Of a stretch of 64,000 nucleotides of DNA, positions 35,401 to 44,779 are shown piece by piece. The position numbers were made by a program, and so were the translations under genes. Source of the DNA: Sulfitobacter noctilucae. Lineage in GTDB: Bacteria > Pseudomonadota > Alphaproteobacteria > Rhodobacterales > Rhodobacteraceae. The stretch's first letter is position 1, and each line of letters begins with the position of its first letter. The DNA lies in contig NZ_JASC01000001.1 in the NCBI RefSeq assembly GCF_000622365.1, forward strand, positions 167,717 to 231,716. The letters are read 5' to 3'. The notes beneath the pieces were generated by a model, which did not search any database, was not told where the DNA came from, and saw only the letters and a list, made by a program, of their open reading frames with translations.

Positions 35401-36141
35401 CTAGCTGTTTTTGCGCAGCAGATAGATATCCATGATCCAGCCATGGTTTTCGCGCGCTTCTGCACGCATCTGAATAATCTGCGCGCCCACCTCGACCAGT
35501 GGTCCTTCGCAGATAATCTGTTCTTTCATCCCGACGTAGCCGCCCCACCAGATATGGATGCCTTCGGGCGGAAGGGTCTGAAAGGCGCACTCGCCGTCCA
35601 GCATCACCGCAATTGTATCGATGCCATCTGGCCAGCCGTTGTCGCGTAGCTGTCGGCCCGTGGTAACGGTAAAGGGTGCGCCGATTTCGTTCACAGGGAT
35701 CGCATGGGCCGCCGTCAATGCTTGTAACGATGTAATGCCGGGAATGACCTCTACCTGCGGCAGCGGGTCGAGCCGCGATGCAATACGCAAGGTGCTGTCA
35801 TAAAGCGAAGGATCGCCCCAAACCAAGAGTGCGACATTATCGGCCTTCTGTCCCGTCATCGCCCCCTGCCATGCCAGTGCAATCTGGTCATGCCACTGAT
35901 CAACACGCTGGCGATAGTTGCTGATCGTGGCGTCGCGCACCGGCAGATCAAACTCTACCACTTGCGCCTCGGGGTTGCTCAGCACCTCGTCGCAGATCGC
36001 CTGGCGCAGTTCGGCCAGATCGGCTTTGCCCGCCCCTTTGCGCGGGATCAGGATCAGATCCTGCGCATTCATCGCACGAATGGCCTGAAGCGTCAGGTGT
36101 TCGGGGTTGCCGGTGCCGATACCGATGAGGGTGAGATGCAT
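35401..36141 (-). CDS. cobF: Precorrin-6A synthase (deacetylating)
   Basis: The 246-residue S-adenosylmethionine-dependent methyltransferase methylates C-1 of precorrin-5 with loss of the acetyl group, an aerobic-pathway step. It starts LTLIGIGTGNPEHLTLQAIRAMN, the CobF form of the GxGxGxP site, and contains LLVWGDPSLYDSTLRIA and EVIPGITSLQALTAAHAIP. It is the last gene of the leftward cobalamin locus, three bases after the DUF1636 gene; I see no terminator between it and the convergent arfB. Confidence 0.96.
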   Translation of the reverse strand: MHLTLIGIGTGNPEHLTLQAIRAMNAQDLILIPRKGAGKADLAELRQAICDEVLSNPEAQVVEFDLPVRDATISNYRQRVDQWHDQIALAWQGAMTGQKADNVALLVWGDPSLYDSTLRIASRLDPLPQVEVIPGITSLQALTAAHAIPVNEIGAPFTVTTGRQLRDNGWPDGIDTIAVMLDGECAFQTLPPEGIHIWWGGYVGMKEQIICEGPLVEVGAQIIQMRAEARENHGWIMDIYLLRKNS

Positions 36142-36144
36142 AGC

Positions 36145-36447
36145 CTACCCCGGTATCCGGGCGATGGCTTTGGTGCGCAGGTTTCCCAGCACACGGGCAT
36201 CGGCAAAGGTGCCGTCCGAAGACGCGGCATAAAGCCGGGTGAAGTTTTGCAAATCGCTCAGGTCCGCGGGCCCGACGTCGCCAAACAGATAGGCCACTTT
36301 GCCCGCCGCGCGAAAGGCGACGGTCTGCGGCCTGGTGCAGCCTGACATGCAGTCGATGCTTTCCACGGTGGTATCGGGCAGCGTCTCGCGCAAACTCGCC
36401 TCAAATGCGGTGTCTTCTGTGCAGGTACGGCAGACAAAGACTTTCAT
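36145..36447 (-). CDS. DUF1636 family metal-binding protein (first copy)
   Basis: The 100-residue protein has four Cys arranged as in 2Fe-2S thioredoxin-like ferredoxins: CRTC near the N-terminus and CMSGC about residue 33, then YLFGDV. DUF1636 proteins recur in B12 clusters, where a redox or metal role is suspected but not proven. It lies between cobA (ATGA overlap with the cobA stop) and cobF. A second, longer copy is encoded at 49066-49440, at the other end of the locus. Confidence 0.88.
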   Translation of the reverse strand: MKVFVCRTCTEDTAFEASLRETLPDTTVESIDCMSGCTRPQTVAFRAAGKVAYLFGDVGPADLSDLQNFTRLYAASSDGTFADARVLGNLRTKAIARIPG

Positions 36448-37169
36448 GCCCCCCCCTCTGCCAACGGACCATAGAATATCAGGGCCGGTGTCGTGCTGGA
36501 AGTTTCCTCAAGATGCTCTGCCAGCGTTGCAATGGTGTGGCGTGTCACCTTCTCGGCCGGGGTCGAGACGGCCTCTGCCAACATTGCGGGGGTGTCGCCG
36601 GGCAGACCTGCGTCGATCAGGCGCTTTGCCAATCCGGGGAAGGTTCGTTTTCCCATGTAGACAACGGTGGTCGCCATCGGATCTGCAAGGGCAGCCATGT
36701 TTACATCTTCCGGCAGATCACCCGTCATATCGGCACCTGTGATGAACTGCACGCGTCGTGCAGTCAGGCGACGGGTCAGCGGAATGCCCGCCCTTGCAGC
36801 CGCTGCAGAGGCAGACGTAACGCCTGGAATAATTTCGAACGCGATGCCCGCAGCATTCAAGGCGGTGATCTCTTCCTCAAGCCGTCCGAACATACCGCTG
36901 TCGCCAGATTTCAGGCGGACAACACGCAGCCCAGCCACCGCGTGATCCACCAAAACCTGTGAGACATGATGCTGTTTCGGCGAGGCACGGCCTGCGCGTT
37001 TGCCAACGCCGATCAGGTCCGCATCGGGGTTCGCCTGCTCCAGTATTGGCCCGGCACTAAGGTCGTCGAAAAGAACAACTTCGGCATTCTTAAGACGGTC
37101 CACCGCCTTGACGGTCAACAGATCAGGGTCACCGGGACCGGAGGAAACGAAAGAGACAAAACCGCTCAT
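36444..37169 (-). CDS. cobA: Uroporphyrinogen-III C-methyltransferase
   Basis: The 241-residue methyltransferase makes precorrin-2 from uroporphyrinogen III, the entry step of corrin and sirohaem synthesis. The motifs VSSGPGDPDLLTVKAVDRL, VLFDDLSAGPIL, GVGKRAGRASPKQH, LKSGDSGMFGRLEEE and EIIPGVTSASAAAA are those of the SUMT form; no CysG-type dehydrogenase domain is fused. Both ends overlap neighbours by ATGA (DUF1636 downstream, cobB upstream). Confidence 0.96.
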   Translation of the reverse strand: MSGFVSFVSSGPGDPDLLTVKAVDRLKNAEVVLFDDLSAGPILEQANPDADLIGVGKRAGRASPKQHHVSQVLVDHAVAGLRVVRLKSGDSGMFGRLEEEITALNAAGIAFEIIPGVTSASAAAARAGIPLTRRLTARRVQFITGADMTGDLPEDVNMAALADPMATTVVYMGKRTFPGLAKRLIDAGLPGDTPAMLAEAVSTPAEKVTRHTIATLAEHLEETSSTTPALIFYGPLAEGGA

Positions 37170-38491
37170 GCATCCTCCGCGATCAGATGAAAGAAGGTGC
37201 CGGTGGCGCGGCCGCCGCCTTCGAATGTGCGGGTCGATCCGGTCTCGGCCACCTCGATATCGTTGCTGTCGGTGATACGGGCCAGCGGCGCATCGGGTTC
37301 GCTGAGGATCGTCGCGTAGTGAAACTCGTGCCCGCGCAGGCGGCTGTTCGATGCATGACCGGGCATATCTGTGTTCAAAGTGGCCTTACGGTAGCCCAAA
37401 TGGAATTTACGTTTCTCGAAAGATGTTTCCAGTCCCAAAAGCCCCGCCATTTGATGCGCGGTGCCGTCTTTGTCGACCAAAACACTGCCCATCGCCATGT
37501 AGCCTCCGCATTCGCCATGCACGGGCTTGGTTTGTGCAAAGCTCTGGATACCCGAGCGGAACTTTTCGGCCGCCGCGAGCTTGCCCGCGTGTAATTCGGG
37601 ATACCCACCGGGCAGCCAGCACACATCGGCGGACGGGTCAGGGACCTGATCGGCAAGCGGTGAGAACGGCAAAACCTCGGCCCCTGCGGCGTGCCAACCT
37701 GCAAGGAGATGCGGATAGACAAAGGCAAAGGCATCGTCCCGCGCAAGCGCGATGCGGTTGCCGGGCGGTATGACAGCAGCGGGTGCGGGGGCTGTCTTTA
37801 AAGTGCCGGCAGCGGCGCTGCGCAGGGCTGCAAGATCGACGTTCTCCGCGATAAAACCAGCGGCTTCTCCGAGAATTTGCGGGAGGTTTTCCTGCTCTCC
37901 CGCCTGCACAAGGCCCAAGTGCCTTTCGGGCATTTCGATCTCTTTGCGGCGTGGCAAGGCACCCAGAACTGTGATGCCGGCGGTGTCCATCCCCACCCGG
38001 ATCAGGGTCTCGTGCCGGGGCGAGGCGACTCGGTTCAGCACGACACCCGCCAGTGTCACATCCGGGCGCATCATCTTGAAACCCAGCGCTGTGGCCGCAA
38101 CCGATTGCGCAGCACCAGAGGCATCCAGCACCAACACCACGGGCCAGCCCATCAATGCCGCGATGTCTGCGCTGGCCCCATTGCCGCACTGGCCGGGAAC
38201 CGCCACGCCATCGAACAGACCCATGGAACCTTCGGCGAGGATCAGGTCGGCCCCGATGGCATTGCCGACCAACCCGTCAAGGCAGGCGCGATCCATCGAC
38301 CAACTATCAAGGTTGAACGAGGCCCGCCCCGATGCCGCCGTGTGGAATGCCGGATCAATGTAGTCCGGCCCCCCTTTGAAGGGTTGCACCGTAACCCCCT
38401 GCGCCCGGAATGCGGCCAACAGGCCCAACATCAGGGTCGTTTTTCCGGTGCCCGAAGAGGGGGCCGAGATCATCAAGCCGGGCGGGATCAT
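37166..38491 (-). CDS. cobB: Hydrogenobyrinic acid a,c-diamide synthase
   Basis: The 441-residue amidotransferase converts the a and c carboxylates of hydrogenobyrinic acid to amides with glutamine and ATP. The N-terminal P-loop ([17 protein letters not shown]) belongs to the DTBS-like domain; the C-terminal GATase domain has the catalytic Cys in [11 protein letters not shown]. It overlaps cobM upstream and cobA downstream by ATGA. Confidence 0.96.
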   Translation of the reverse strand: MIPPGLMISAPSSGTGKTTLMLGLLAAFRAQGVTVQPFKGGPDYIDPAFHTAASGRASFNLDSWSMDRACLDGLVGNAIGADLILAEGSMGLFDGVAVPGQCGNGASADIAALMGWPVVLVLDASGAAQSVAATALGFKMMRPDVTLAGVVLNRVASPRHETLIRVGMDTAGITVLGALPRRKEIEMPERHLGLVQAGEQENLPQILGEAAGFIAENVDLAALRSAAAGTLKTAPAPAAVIPPGNRIALARDDAFAFVYPHLLAGWHAAGAEVLPFSPLADQVPDPSADVCWLPGGYPELHAGKLAAAEKFRSGIQSFAQTKPVHGECGGYMAMGSVLVDKDGTAHQMAGLLGLETSFEKRKFHLGYRKATLNTDMPGHASNSRLRGHEFHYATILSEPDAPLARITDSNDIEVAETGSTRTFEGGGRATGTFFHLIAEDA

Positions 38492-39273
38492 TCTGCTGTC
38501 TCCGGAAACCTTGGGTCTGTTCCGACCGGGCGGAAGCGGCGGTCATAATCGCCTGCATAGAGCCTGCTTTCGCCGAAGTCTTCGGCACCGATGGCATGGC
38601 CTACGAGGATCAGAGCCGTGCGCTCCATCTCGGCACCGATCGCGGTTTGCAAAGTCTCAAGCGTCGCTTTGACGATGCGCTGGTCGGGCCAGCTTGCCCG
38701 CCAGACCACCGCGACCGGGCAGTCCACACCGTAATGCGGGGTTAGGTCCGTGACGACTTTCTCAAGGATGTGCACCGACAGATGAATGGCCAATGTGGCA
38801 CCGGTCTTGGCAAAATTCTCCAACGCCTCGCCCTCGGGCATTGCGGTAGCGCGCCCGGAGGTGCGCGTCAGGACAACCGATTGGGCCACACCGGGCAGCG
38901 TAAGTTCCGCGTTCAGCGCAGCGGCAGCGGCGGCAAAAGACGGCACACCCGGCGTTACATCATAGGGAATATCAAGACCGCGCAAGCGACGAAGCTGTTC
39001 GCCCATTGCAGACCAGACCGACAGATCGCCAGAATGCAATCGCGCCACATCATGACCCGCCGCATGGGCGGCGCTGATCTCATCCATGATTTCGTCCAGC
39101 GACATACGAGCAGTGTTCACGATTTTCGCACCCTTCGGACAATAGTCCAGCAGCGCCTCGGGCACGAGCGAACCGGCATAGAGGCAAACAGGGCAAGCCG
39201 CGATCAGGTCGCGCCCCCGCAGGGTGATCAGGTCGGGGGCACCGGGGCCTGCACCGATGAAGTGGACGGTCAT
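38488..39273 (-). CDS. cobM: Precorrin-4 C11-methyltransferase
   Basis: The 261-residue methyltransferase acts at C-11 of precorrin-4. Signature stretches are [49 protein letters not shown] and [16 protein letters not shown]. It is joined to cobB by ATGA and is 13 bases downstream of cobE. Confidence 0.96.
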   Translation of the reverse strand: MTVHFIGAGPGAPDLITLRGRDLIAACPVCLYAGSLVPEALLDYCPKGAKIVNTARMSLDEIMDEISAAHAAGHDVARLHSGDLSVWSAMGEQLRRLRGLDIPYDVTPGVPSFAAAAAALNAELTLPGVAQSVVLTRTSGRATAMPEGEALENFAKTGATLAIHLSVHILEKVVTDLTPHYGVDCPVAVVWRASWPDQRIVKATLETLQTAIGAEMERTALILVGHAIGAEDFGESRLYAGDYDRRFRPVGTDPRFPETAE

Positions 39274-39286
39274 TTGGGTCTATCCT

Positions 39287-39655
39287 TTAGCTTTCGGCGA
39301 TGGCGGCAGTGGCTTTACCATCGCCCGACACGACGCGCTCTGCAACCAGTCGCGCAGTGGGGCCTGCGGCGGCGAGAGCTGCAGCTTCGGCCAGAGAACC
39401 AGTGCCGAACCTGTCCTGAATGCGCTGTGACTGAGTGGGCGTGATCATCTGCGCGAGATCGGATTGTGTGACACCAAGACCGGGCAGGCGTAAAAGCTGC
39501 GCCAGCTCCTGAAAAACCTTCTCGCGGGATTTTGCAGCCTCGGTGACAATCGCGTCAATCCTCTGGCCTTCCGTCGCGGACAAAGCGCGCTGCAGTGCGT
39601 CTTGCAGACTCGCCAGATCAGCGGCGGCCCGGAAGCCTATTCCCATCACTCTCAT
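39287..39655 (-). CDS. cobE: CobE / CbiG C-terminal domain protein
   Basis: The 122-residue protein matches the CobE/CbiG C-terminal domain, starting RVMGIGFRAAADLASL, with LRLPGLGVTQSDLAQ-type central and SLAEAAALAAAG C-terminal stretches. In the aerobic pathway CobE is needed for precursor formation, but its exact biochemical role is not settled. The start at 39655 overlaps the cobL stop (ATGA). Confidence 0.88.
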   Translation of the reverse strand: MRVMGIGFRAAADLASLQDALQRALSATEGQRIDAIVTEAAKSREKVFQELAQLLRLPGLGVTQSDLAQMITPTQSQRIQDRFGTGSLAEAAALAAAGPTARLVAERVVSGDGKATAAIAES

Positions 39656-40836
39656 AGCGTCACGCTCCATTGCACTACGGGGCGTGCCGGTTGCCAGCCC
39701 CGCATCGTGCCCAGGGGCTGTGACTGAGCCAATTCAATGCGCAACAGGCTCCCCCCACGCGTAGCATGTAAGTTCGCCAGAAGAGCCTCAGTCTCAAGTG
39801 TGACGCCATTGGCGACCAATCGGGTGCCCTGTGGCAGGTCGGTCATGAGATGGTCAAACAATTCAGCGGAACCGCCGCCACCGACAAAGACCGCGTCAGG
39901 CTTTGGGTGTTCTTTGATCATTTGCAGCGATGGGCCTTCGACGACTTTCATCAGGTGGTCGATGCCAAAGTCCGTGATATTTTGGGCGATGTTTGCCACG
40001 CGGTCAGGCTTGATCTCGAACGCCGTGGACCGCCCGCCTGCCAAGCACCATTCGACGGAGATAGACCCCGATCCCGCACCGATGTCCCACAGTGTTTCAC
40101 CGGGGCGCGGAGCCAAAGCCGAGAGGGTCAGTGCTCGAACGGGGCGTTTGGTGATTTGCCGATCATGGGCGAAGACGTCATCCGGCAGGCCGGAGGCACG
40201 GGGCAGGCCAACGCCCGGAGGCAGTTCTATTGCGACGGCAACGGGGGCCGCGATACCTTCGATGTCAAAGTCAGCGGCCGTAGTGGTGCGGATACGTTGA
40301 TGTGGTCCGCCCATGCGTTCGCAAACCGTGAGGGTCGCTGCACCTGCGCCGTTATTGCTTAACCAGGCGGCCAGACCAGCGGGTGAATTGCCGTCACGTA
40401 CAAGGCAGATCATGCGCCCCTTGGGCGACAGAACGCGTCGCAGGCGGGCAAACGGGGCGGCATGCAGGCCATGACAGCTAATCTCCTCCATCCGCCAGCC
40501 AAGCTGGCCCGCGACGCGGGAGAAGGTTGAGGGGGAGGGCAGAACCGTCCAGTCATCGGGATCAAGATGCGCTATCAGGCTGCCACCTGCGCCGAACCAG
40601 AATGGGTCACCTGAGGCGAGTACCACGCAAGACTTGCCTTGGGCAGCCAGAACCGGCGCGATGTCGAAGGGGACAGGCCAAGGACAACCACGCTCTCCCG
40701 CCTCGACCAAATCCAGATGGCGCGGACCCCCGATAATCATTTCGGCGGCATCGATCGCGGCACGGCTTGCAGGGGGCAGTCCCCTCACGTTATCGTCGGC
40801 CATTCCGATGATTGTAAGCCAAGGGTCACCCAACAT
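39652..40836 (-). CDS. cobL: Precorrin-6Y C5,15-methyltransferase (decarboxylating)
   Basis: The 394-residue bifunctional enzyme methylates C-5 and C-15 and decarboxylates. The N-terminal CbiE-like half starts LTIIGMADDNVRGLPPASRAAI and has VLASGDPFWFGAG; the C-terminal CbiT-like half has the Rossmann SAM motif LWDIGAGSGSISVEW. The start at 40836 is chosen because the family N-terminus follows; ATG at 40842 would add two residues. That start shares CATG with the cobK start on the other strand. Confidence 0.95.
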   Translation of the reverse strand: MLGDPWLTIIGMADDNVRGLPPASRAAIDAAEMIIGGPRHLDLVEAGERGCPWPVPFDIAPVLAAQGKSCVVLASGDPFWFGAGGSLIAHLDPDDWTVLPSPSTFSRVAGQLGWRMEEISCHGLHAAPFARLRRVLSPKGRMICLVRDGNSPAGLAAWLSNNGAGAATLTVCERMGGPHQRIRTTTAADFDIEGIAAPVAVAIELPPGVGLPRASGLPDDVFAHDRQITKRPVRALTLSALAPRPGETLWDIGAGSGSISVEWCLAGGRSTAFEIKPDRVANIAQNITDFGIDHLMKVVEGPSLQMIKEHPKPDAVFVGGGGSAELFDHLMTDLPQGTRLVANGVTLETEALLANLHATRGGSLLRIELAQSQPLGTMRGWQPARPVVQWSVTL

Positions 40837-41581
40837 GCGCATCCTTCTGCTGGGCGGCACGACCGAGGCAAGCATGATGGCGCGCAGACTGGCCACGACT
40901 GGACTGGATGCCGTTTTTTCCTATGCGGGTCGGACGGATGCGCCGGTGGCTCAACCTTTGCCGGTACGCGTTGGCGGATTTGGCGGCGCGGGCGGGCTTG
41001 GTGCCTATTTGCACCGCGAAAAGATCACCCATGTCATCGACGCCACCCATCCGTTTGCTGCCCGGATGAGCCAAAACGCCAGCAACGCCTGCGCTGCGGC
41101 GCAGGTGCCCCTGATCCGGTTGGAACGGCCTGCATGGGAGCCGAGTGACGGAGATATCTGGCAGCTTGTTCCGTCGGTCGAGGCTATTCCCAATACCTTG
41201 CCCAATGCACCTGCGCGGGTGTTTCTGGCAATCGGCAAGCAACAGGTCGGATTGTTCGCCGCCAGGCCGCAGCATCACTACCTTCTGCGCCTTGTTGATC
41301 CGCCTGCCGCACCGTTGCCCTTGCCCCATACAACCGTGGTCATAGCGCGCGGCCCATTTGATATCGCGGGTGACACAGCCTTGATGCAAGAGCACCGGAT
41401 CACCCATGTTGTCGCCAAAAACAGTGGCGGCAGCGGCGCGCGGGCCAAGCTGGACGCGGCGCGGGCTTTGGGTCTGCCGGTGCTGATGGCCGACCGCCCC
41501 AAGCTGCCCGAAGACCGCGTTGCCCGAAATGCGGATGAGGTAATGCGCTGGCTGGGTCACGATGCGGATCGCGGCGTATAG
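40835..41581 (+). CDS. cobK: Precorrin-6A reductase
   Basis: The 248-residue NADPH-dependent reductase makes dihydro-precorrin-6 (precorrin-6B). Family features are MRILLLGGTTEASMMARRL, THVIDATHPFAARMSQNA, RLERPAW and ITHVVAKNSGG. It is the only cob gene on the plus strand and fills the 720-base gap between cobJ and cobL. Its ATG (40835-40837) and that of cobL (40836-40834) share CATG, and its last 25 bases overlap the end of cobJ. Any transcript from the riboswitch across the locus would be antisense to it. Confidence 0.96.
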   Translation: MRILLLGGTTEASMMARRLATTGLDAVFSYAGRTDAPVAQPLPVRVGGFGGAGGLGAYLHREKITHVIDATHPFAARMSQNASNACAAAQVPLIRLERPAWEPSDGDIWQLVPSVEAIPNTLPNAPARVFLAIGKQQVGLFAARPQHHYLLRLVDPPAAPLPLPHTTVVIARGPFDIAGDTALMQEHRITHVVAKNSGGSGARAKLDAARALGLPVLMADRPKLPEDRVARNADEVMRWLGHDADRGV

Positions 41582-42291
41582 ACATAGCGCCCGACACGGC
41601 GCGTGGCCGCATTGCCCACGATGACCACAGTGCGCATATCGGCCATCTCCGGCGTGGCCTCGCCCAATGTCACAGTGCGCAGCGCTTGATCCGGTGTGCT
41701 GACCGCGCGAGCGAAGGTGATCAGACGATCGGGGCCACATTCCTCCAGCAGCACCGCGAGCGTCTTTTCAAGACCATGCGGGCGCGATTTGGAGCGGGGG
41801 TTATAGAACGCCATCGCGAAATCACCCCGTGCGGCCATGCGCAAGCGGTGCTCGATCACGTTCCATGGTTTGAGGTTATCGCTGAGGTTGATGGCACAGA
41901 AATCATGGCCCAACGGGGCACCTGCCGCCGCCGCAGCAGCCAACATCGCGGTGATGCCGGGGAGCACACGAATGTCGGTTTCCACATATTCAGGGTGTGT
42001 TTCTATCGCCTCGAATACGGCAGAGGCCATCGCGAAGACACCCGGATCGCCGGAAGACACGACCACCACCTGCGCACCATTTGCGGCCAATTGCAGCGCG
42101 TGCAATGCGCGGTCCAGCTCGACCCGGTTGTCCGTCGGGTGCAGCGTCAGACCGGGGCGTTCTGCGACGCGGGCGACGTAGGGAATATATCCTATGATAT
42201 CTGTGGCACGGGCCAGCGCCTCTGTCACCTCGGGCGTCACCATCGCGTCATTTCCCGGGCCCAGACCCGCGATTGTGACGGTGCCCTTCAC
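41557..42291 (-). CDS. cobJ: Precorrin-3B C17-methyltransferase
   Basis: The 244-residue methyltransferase catalyses C-17 methylation with ring contraction to precorrin-4. The motifs VTIAGLGPGNDAMVTPEVTEAL, DIIGYIPYVARV, VSSGDPGVFAMASAVFE and LPGITAMLAAAAAAGAPLG are diagnostic, as is the C-terminal NAATRRVGRYVYTPR. It overlaps cobI by ATGA and cobK convergently by 25 bases. Confidence 0.97.
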   Translation of the reverse strand: MKGTVTIAGLGPGNDAMVTPEVTEALARATDIIGYIPYVARVAERPGLTLHPTDNRVELDRALHALQLAANGAQVVVVSSGDPGVFAMASAVFEAIETHPEYVETDIRVLPGITAMLAAAAAAGAPLGHDFCAINLSDNLKPWNVIEHRLRMAARGDFAMAFYNPRSKSRPHGLEKTLAVLLEECGPDRLITFARAVSTPDQALRTVTLGEATPEMADMRTVVIVGNAATRRVGRYVYTPRSAS

Positions 42292-43019
42292 GCTTCGAAC
42301 TCGGGGCGGCGGCCCTGTCCGTGGACCAGCACAATCGCGAAGTAGGGGCAGTCGTCTTCATCCACATCAGCGAGTTTCGCAATGCGTTGGCCCGGCATTG
42401 TGCCTTTCTCGACCAGCCATGCATCCTCCAGCCTTCCAGCCTTGGTTAAGGCGCGTTTGACTGTTGGAAGGTTGCGGCCTGTCTTCATCACCACCAGCGC
42501 ATCAGCGCGGGACATATGATCCAGCAGATCGTTCTCAGGCAGCGTGCCCATCAGTACGGTCATCACATCATCGCCCCATGTAAACGGGGTATCAAGCGCG
42601 TTCCAGCAGCCCACCATGCCGGGGATCGCAGGCAGTACCTCGACCTCGGCGCGGCCTTGCAAGCGCGTGTGGAGATGCATGAAGGAGCCATAGAAGAACG
42701 GATCGCCCTCGCACAGCACGACAATATCGTGATCACGGGCCAAAGCCTCGAGCTTGTCGGCCCATTCGGCGTAGAAATCCACCATCAACTGGCGATATTC
42801 CGCGCTGTCAAAGCGCAGCTCGGTCGTGACGGGATATTCCATTGGGTATTCGATGACATCATCGCGCAGCATGCCTTTGACAATGGTGCGGGCCTGTCCG
42901 GCGCGGCCTTTCTTGCGAAAAAACGCGAGATGCTTAGCACTCCGAATGATGCGATCGGACTTAACGCTCATCAGCTCCGGATCGCCGGGGCCGAGGCCTG
43001 CACAGATGATCTTGCCCAT
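42288..43019 (-). CDS. cobI: Precorrin-2 C20-methyltransferase
   Basis: The 243-residue enzyme methylates C-20 of precorrin-2. It starts IICAGLGPGDPELMSVKSDRII with AKHLAFFRKKGRAGQAR and VVLCEGDPFFYGSFMHLHTRL, all typical of CobI/CbiL. The start at 43019 is two bases after the cobH stop and gives the right N-terminus; the open frame runs back to 43286 through cobH in a non-coding frame. It overlaps cobJ by ATGA. Confidence 0.96.
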   Translation of the reverse strand: MGKIICAGLGPGDPELMSVKSDRIIRSAKHLAFFRKKGRAGQARTIVKGMLRDDVIEYPMEYPVTTELRFDSAEYRQLMVDFYAEWADKLEALARDHDIVVLCEGDPFFYGSFMHLHTRLQGRAEVEVLPAIPGMVGCWNALDTPFTWGDDVMTVLMGTLPENDLLDHMSRADALVVMKTGRNLPTVKRALTKAGRLEDAWLVEKGTMPGQRIAKLADVDEDDCPYFAIVLVHGQGRRPEFEA

Positions 43020-43021
43020 GC

Positions 43022-43651
43022 CTACTCCACCCTGCTTGCCAGTGCGTTGACCGCCGCGACGGTGATGGCAGAGCCGCCCAAACGCCCCCGCACAATCATT
43101 GAAGGGACCGGCAGGTCCTGCATCAGCGCCTCTTTGGATTCCGCCGCACCGATAAAACCTACAGGGCAGCCGATGATTGCAGCAGGGCGCGGGCACTTCG
43201 GATCTTGGAGCATATTGAGCAAATGAAACAGCGCCGTGGGCGCGTTGCCGATAGCCACCACGGCGCCTTCCAGATCGGGGCGCCACAATTCAAGCGCTGC
43301 GGCAGAGCGGGTGTTGGACATATCTGCGGCCATATCGGGCACGCGGGGGTCACGCAGGGTGCAGATCACCTCGTTTTCGCGCGGAAGGCGTTTGCGGGTG
43401 ATCCCTTCGCTTACCATATAGGCGTCGCACAGGATCGGCGCACCGGCCTCGAGCGCTGCACGCGCCGCAATGACCATACCGTCTGAGAATTGCACATGCT
43501 CTTCCAGACCGACCATACCGGCGGCGTGAATCATGCGCACGGCAACGATTTCTTCCTCGGGCGTAAAGCGTGCGAGATTGGCTTCTGACCGGATGGTGGC
43601 GAAGGACTGGCGGTAAATTTCGGCACCGTCGGTGATGTAGCTATGGGGCAT
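43022..43651 (-). CDS. cobH: Precorrin-8X methylmutase
   Basis: The 209-residue enzyme moves a methyl from C-11 to C-12 to give hydrogenobyrinic acid. Motifs ATIRSEANLARFTPEEE (start region), RMIHAAGMVGLEEHVQFS with the catalytic His, and IIGCPVGFIGAAESKEAL are present. The start codon abuts the cobG stop with no spacer. Confidence 0.97.
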   Translation of the reverse strand: MPHSYITDGAEIYRQSFATIRSEANLARFTPEEEIVAVRMIHAAGMVGLEEHVQFSDGMVIAARAALEAGAPILCDAYMVSEGITRKRLPRENEVICTLRDPRVPDMAADMSNTRSAAALELWRPDLEGAVVAIGNAPTALFHLLNMLQDPKCPRPAAIIGCPVGFIGAAESKEALMQDLPVPSMIVRGRLGGSAITVAAVNALASRVE

Positions 43652-44779
43652 TCAGAGCGCCTTGATAATGTCGTCGGAGGAGAGCCCTGTCTGCGCGGGC
43701 GGGTCGCTGGCGCGGCCATTGCGGATCAGGTCAAAGCCGTCAGTTGTAGCTGTCACAGTGAGCGGTGCTGCACGCGGATGGGCGCAGCCTTTGGCACAAC
43801 CCGAGATATGCAGCATCTGATCCGGCCCAAGATGCGGAGCCAGCTTGCGGGCGATGGGCCGGGTTTTGGCCAGCCCCTGCGCACAGTCGGGTGCCCCGGT
43901 ACAGGCCACAACCCGCAGCAGAGGATTGCCAGAATCTGTGATCAACCCTTTGACATCCGGCAGGTCGCGGGCGCTTTCAACAAGCAGCATCCGCCAGGGG
44001 GTCATCCGCAATCCGCCCTGTTTGGCGAGGCTGGCCAGCGTTTTCACTGGCAGTTGGCCAAAGGCCAATCCCACCATCGCCCCCAGCGGGGTATAGCCGG
44101 GTGTCGGCACATAGCTTTGCTGCTGGCGCGGCACAAAATGATCCGCTGGCAAGCTGGCGCCAGAGGCCAAAAGCGCTGCCATGCGGGTCTCGGAGGTACG
44201 GGTGTCCATGAACCATTCCGCCAAGGCCATTGCTTCCGCGATCGCTGTCTCGGTGGTAACCAGTTTGCCCTTACCGGACCCATCCGCCACAAGGATCAAA
44301 CCGCCCCCCGCGTCCCGTTCCAAGCGGATATCGGCGGAAGCCGTCTGCAACACGGCCTCCCGCCCGGTATCGACGGCAAAGCCGAACTTGCCTGGCAGCG
44401 CGGGGCCGCCCGGCTGCGACAAAGCCTCGGTCAAGGCCGGCGCGAGGGTTTCGGTTTCGCCACCGGTTTGCCAGAAGGGTGTCACCAGCAAATTGCGCCG
44501 GCTTTCGATCTCGGGATCGGGATCAAGCAGTCCCATGTGCCGCAGGCCTTCGATCAGCGCAGGGTAGCTTTTTTCAGTCACACCCCTGATTTGCAGGTTG
44601 CCACGACTGGACAGGTCCAGCATGCCATTACCGTGCGCGGCAGCCAGCGTGGCGATGCCATCCGCCTGTGCCCGGCGCAAACGACCGTTGAAAGGGCGAA
44701 TGCGCACGACAATGCCATCCCCCGATTGCATGGGGCGCAAGGCACCGGGGCAATAGCCTTTGACCTCGGGCGCGGTCAT
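43652..44779 (-). CDS. cobG: Precorrin-3B synthase
   Basis: The 375-residue sulfite/nitrite-reductase-like hydroxylase uses a 4Fe-4S centre and oxygen to convert precorrin-3A to 3B, the step that marks the aerobic pathway. The cluster cysteines are visible as CTGAPDC and CAKGC; the N-terminus reads GYCPGALRPMQSGDGIVVRIRP. The start at 44779 overlaps the cobN stop (ATGA). Its presence, with no CbiD/CbiG full protein nearby, indicates B12 synthesis depends on oxygen. Confidence 0.95.
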   Translation of the reverse strand: MTAPEVKGYCPGALRPMQSGDGIVVRIRPFNGRLRRAQADGIATLAAAHGNGMLDLSSRGNLQIRGVTEKSYPALIEGLRHMGLLDPDPEIESRRNLLVTPFWQTGGETETLAPALTEALSQPGGPALPGKFGFAVDTGREAVLQTASADIRLERDAGGGLILVADGSGKGKLVTTETAIAEAMALAEWFMDTRTSETRMAALLASGASLPADHFVPRQQQSYVPTPGYTPLGAMVGLAFGQLPVKTLASLAKQGGLRMTPWRMLLVESARDLPDVKGLITDSGNPLLRVVACTGAPDCAQGLAKTRPIARKLAPHLGPDQMLHISGCAKGCAHPRAAPLTVTATTDGFDLIRNGRASDPPAQTGLSSDDIIKAL

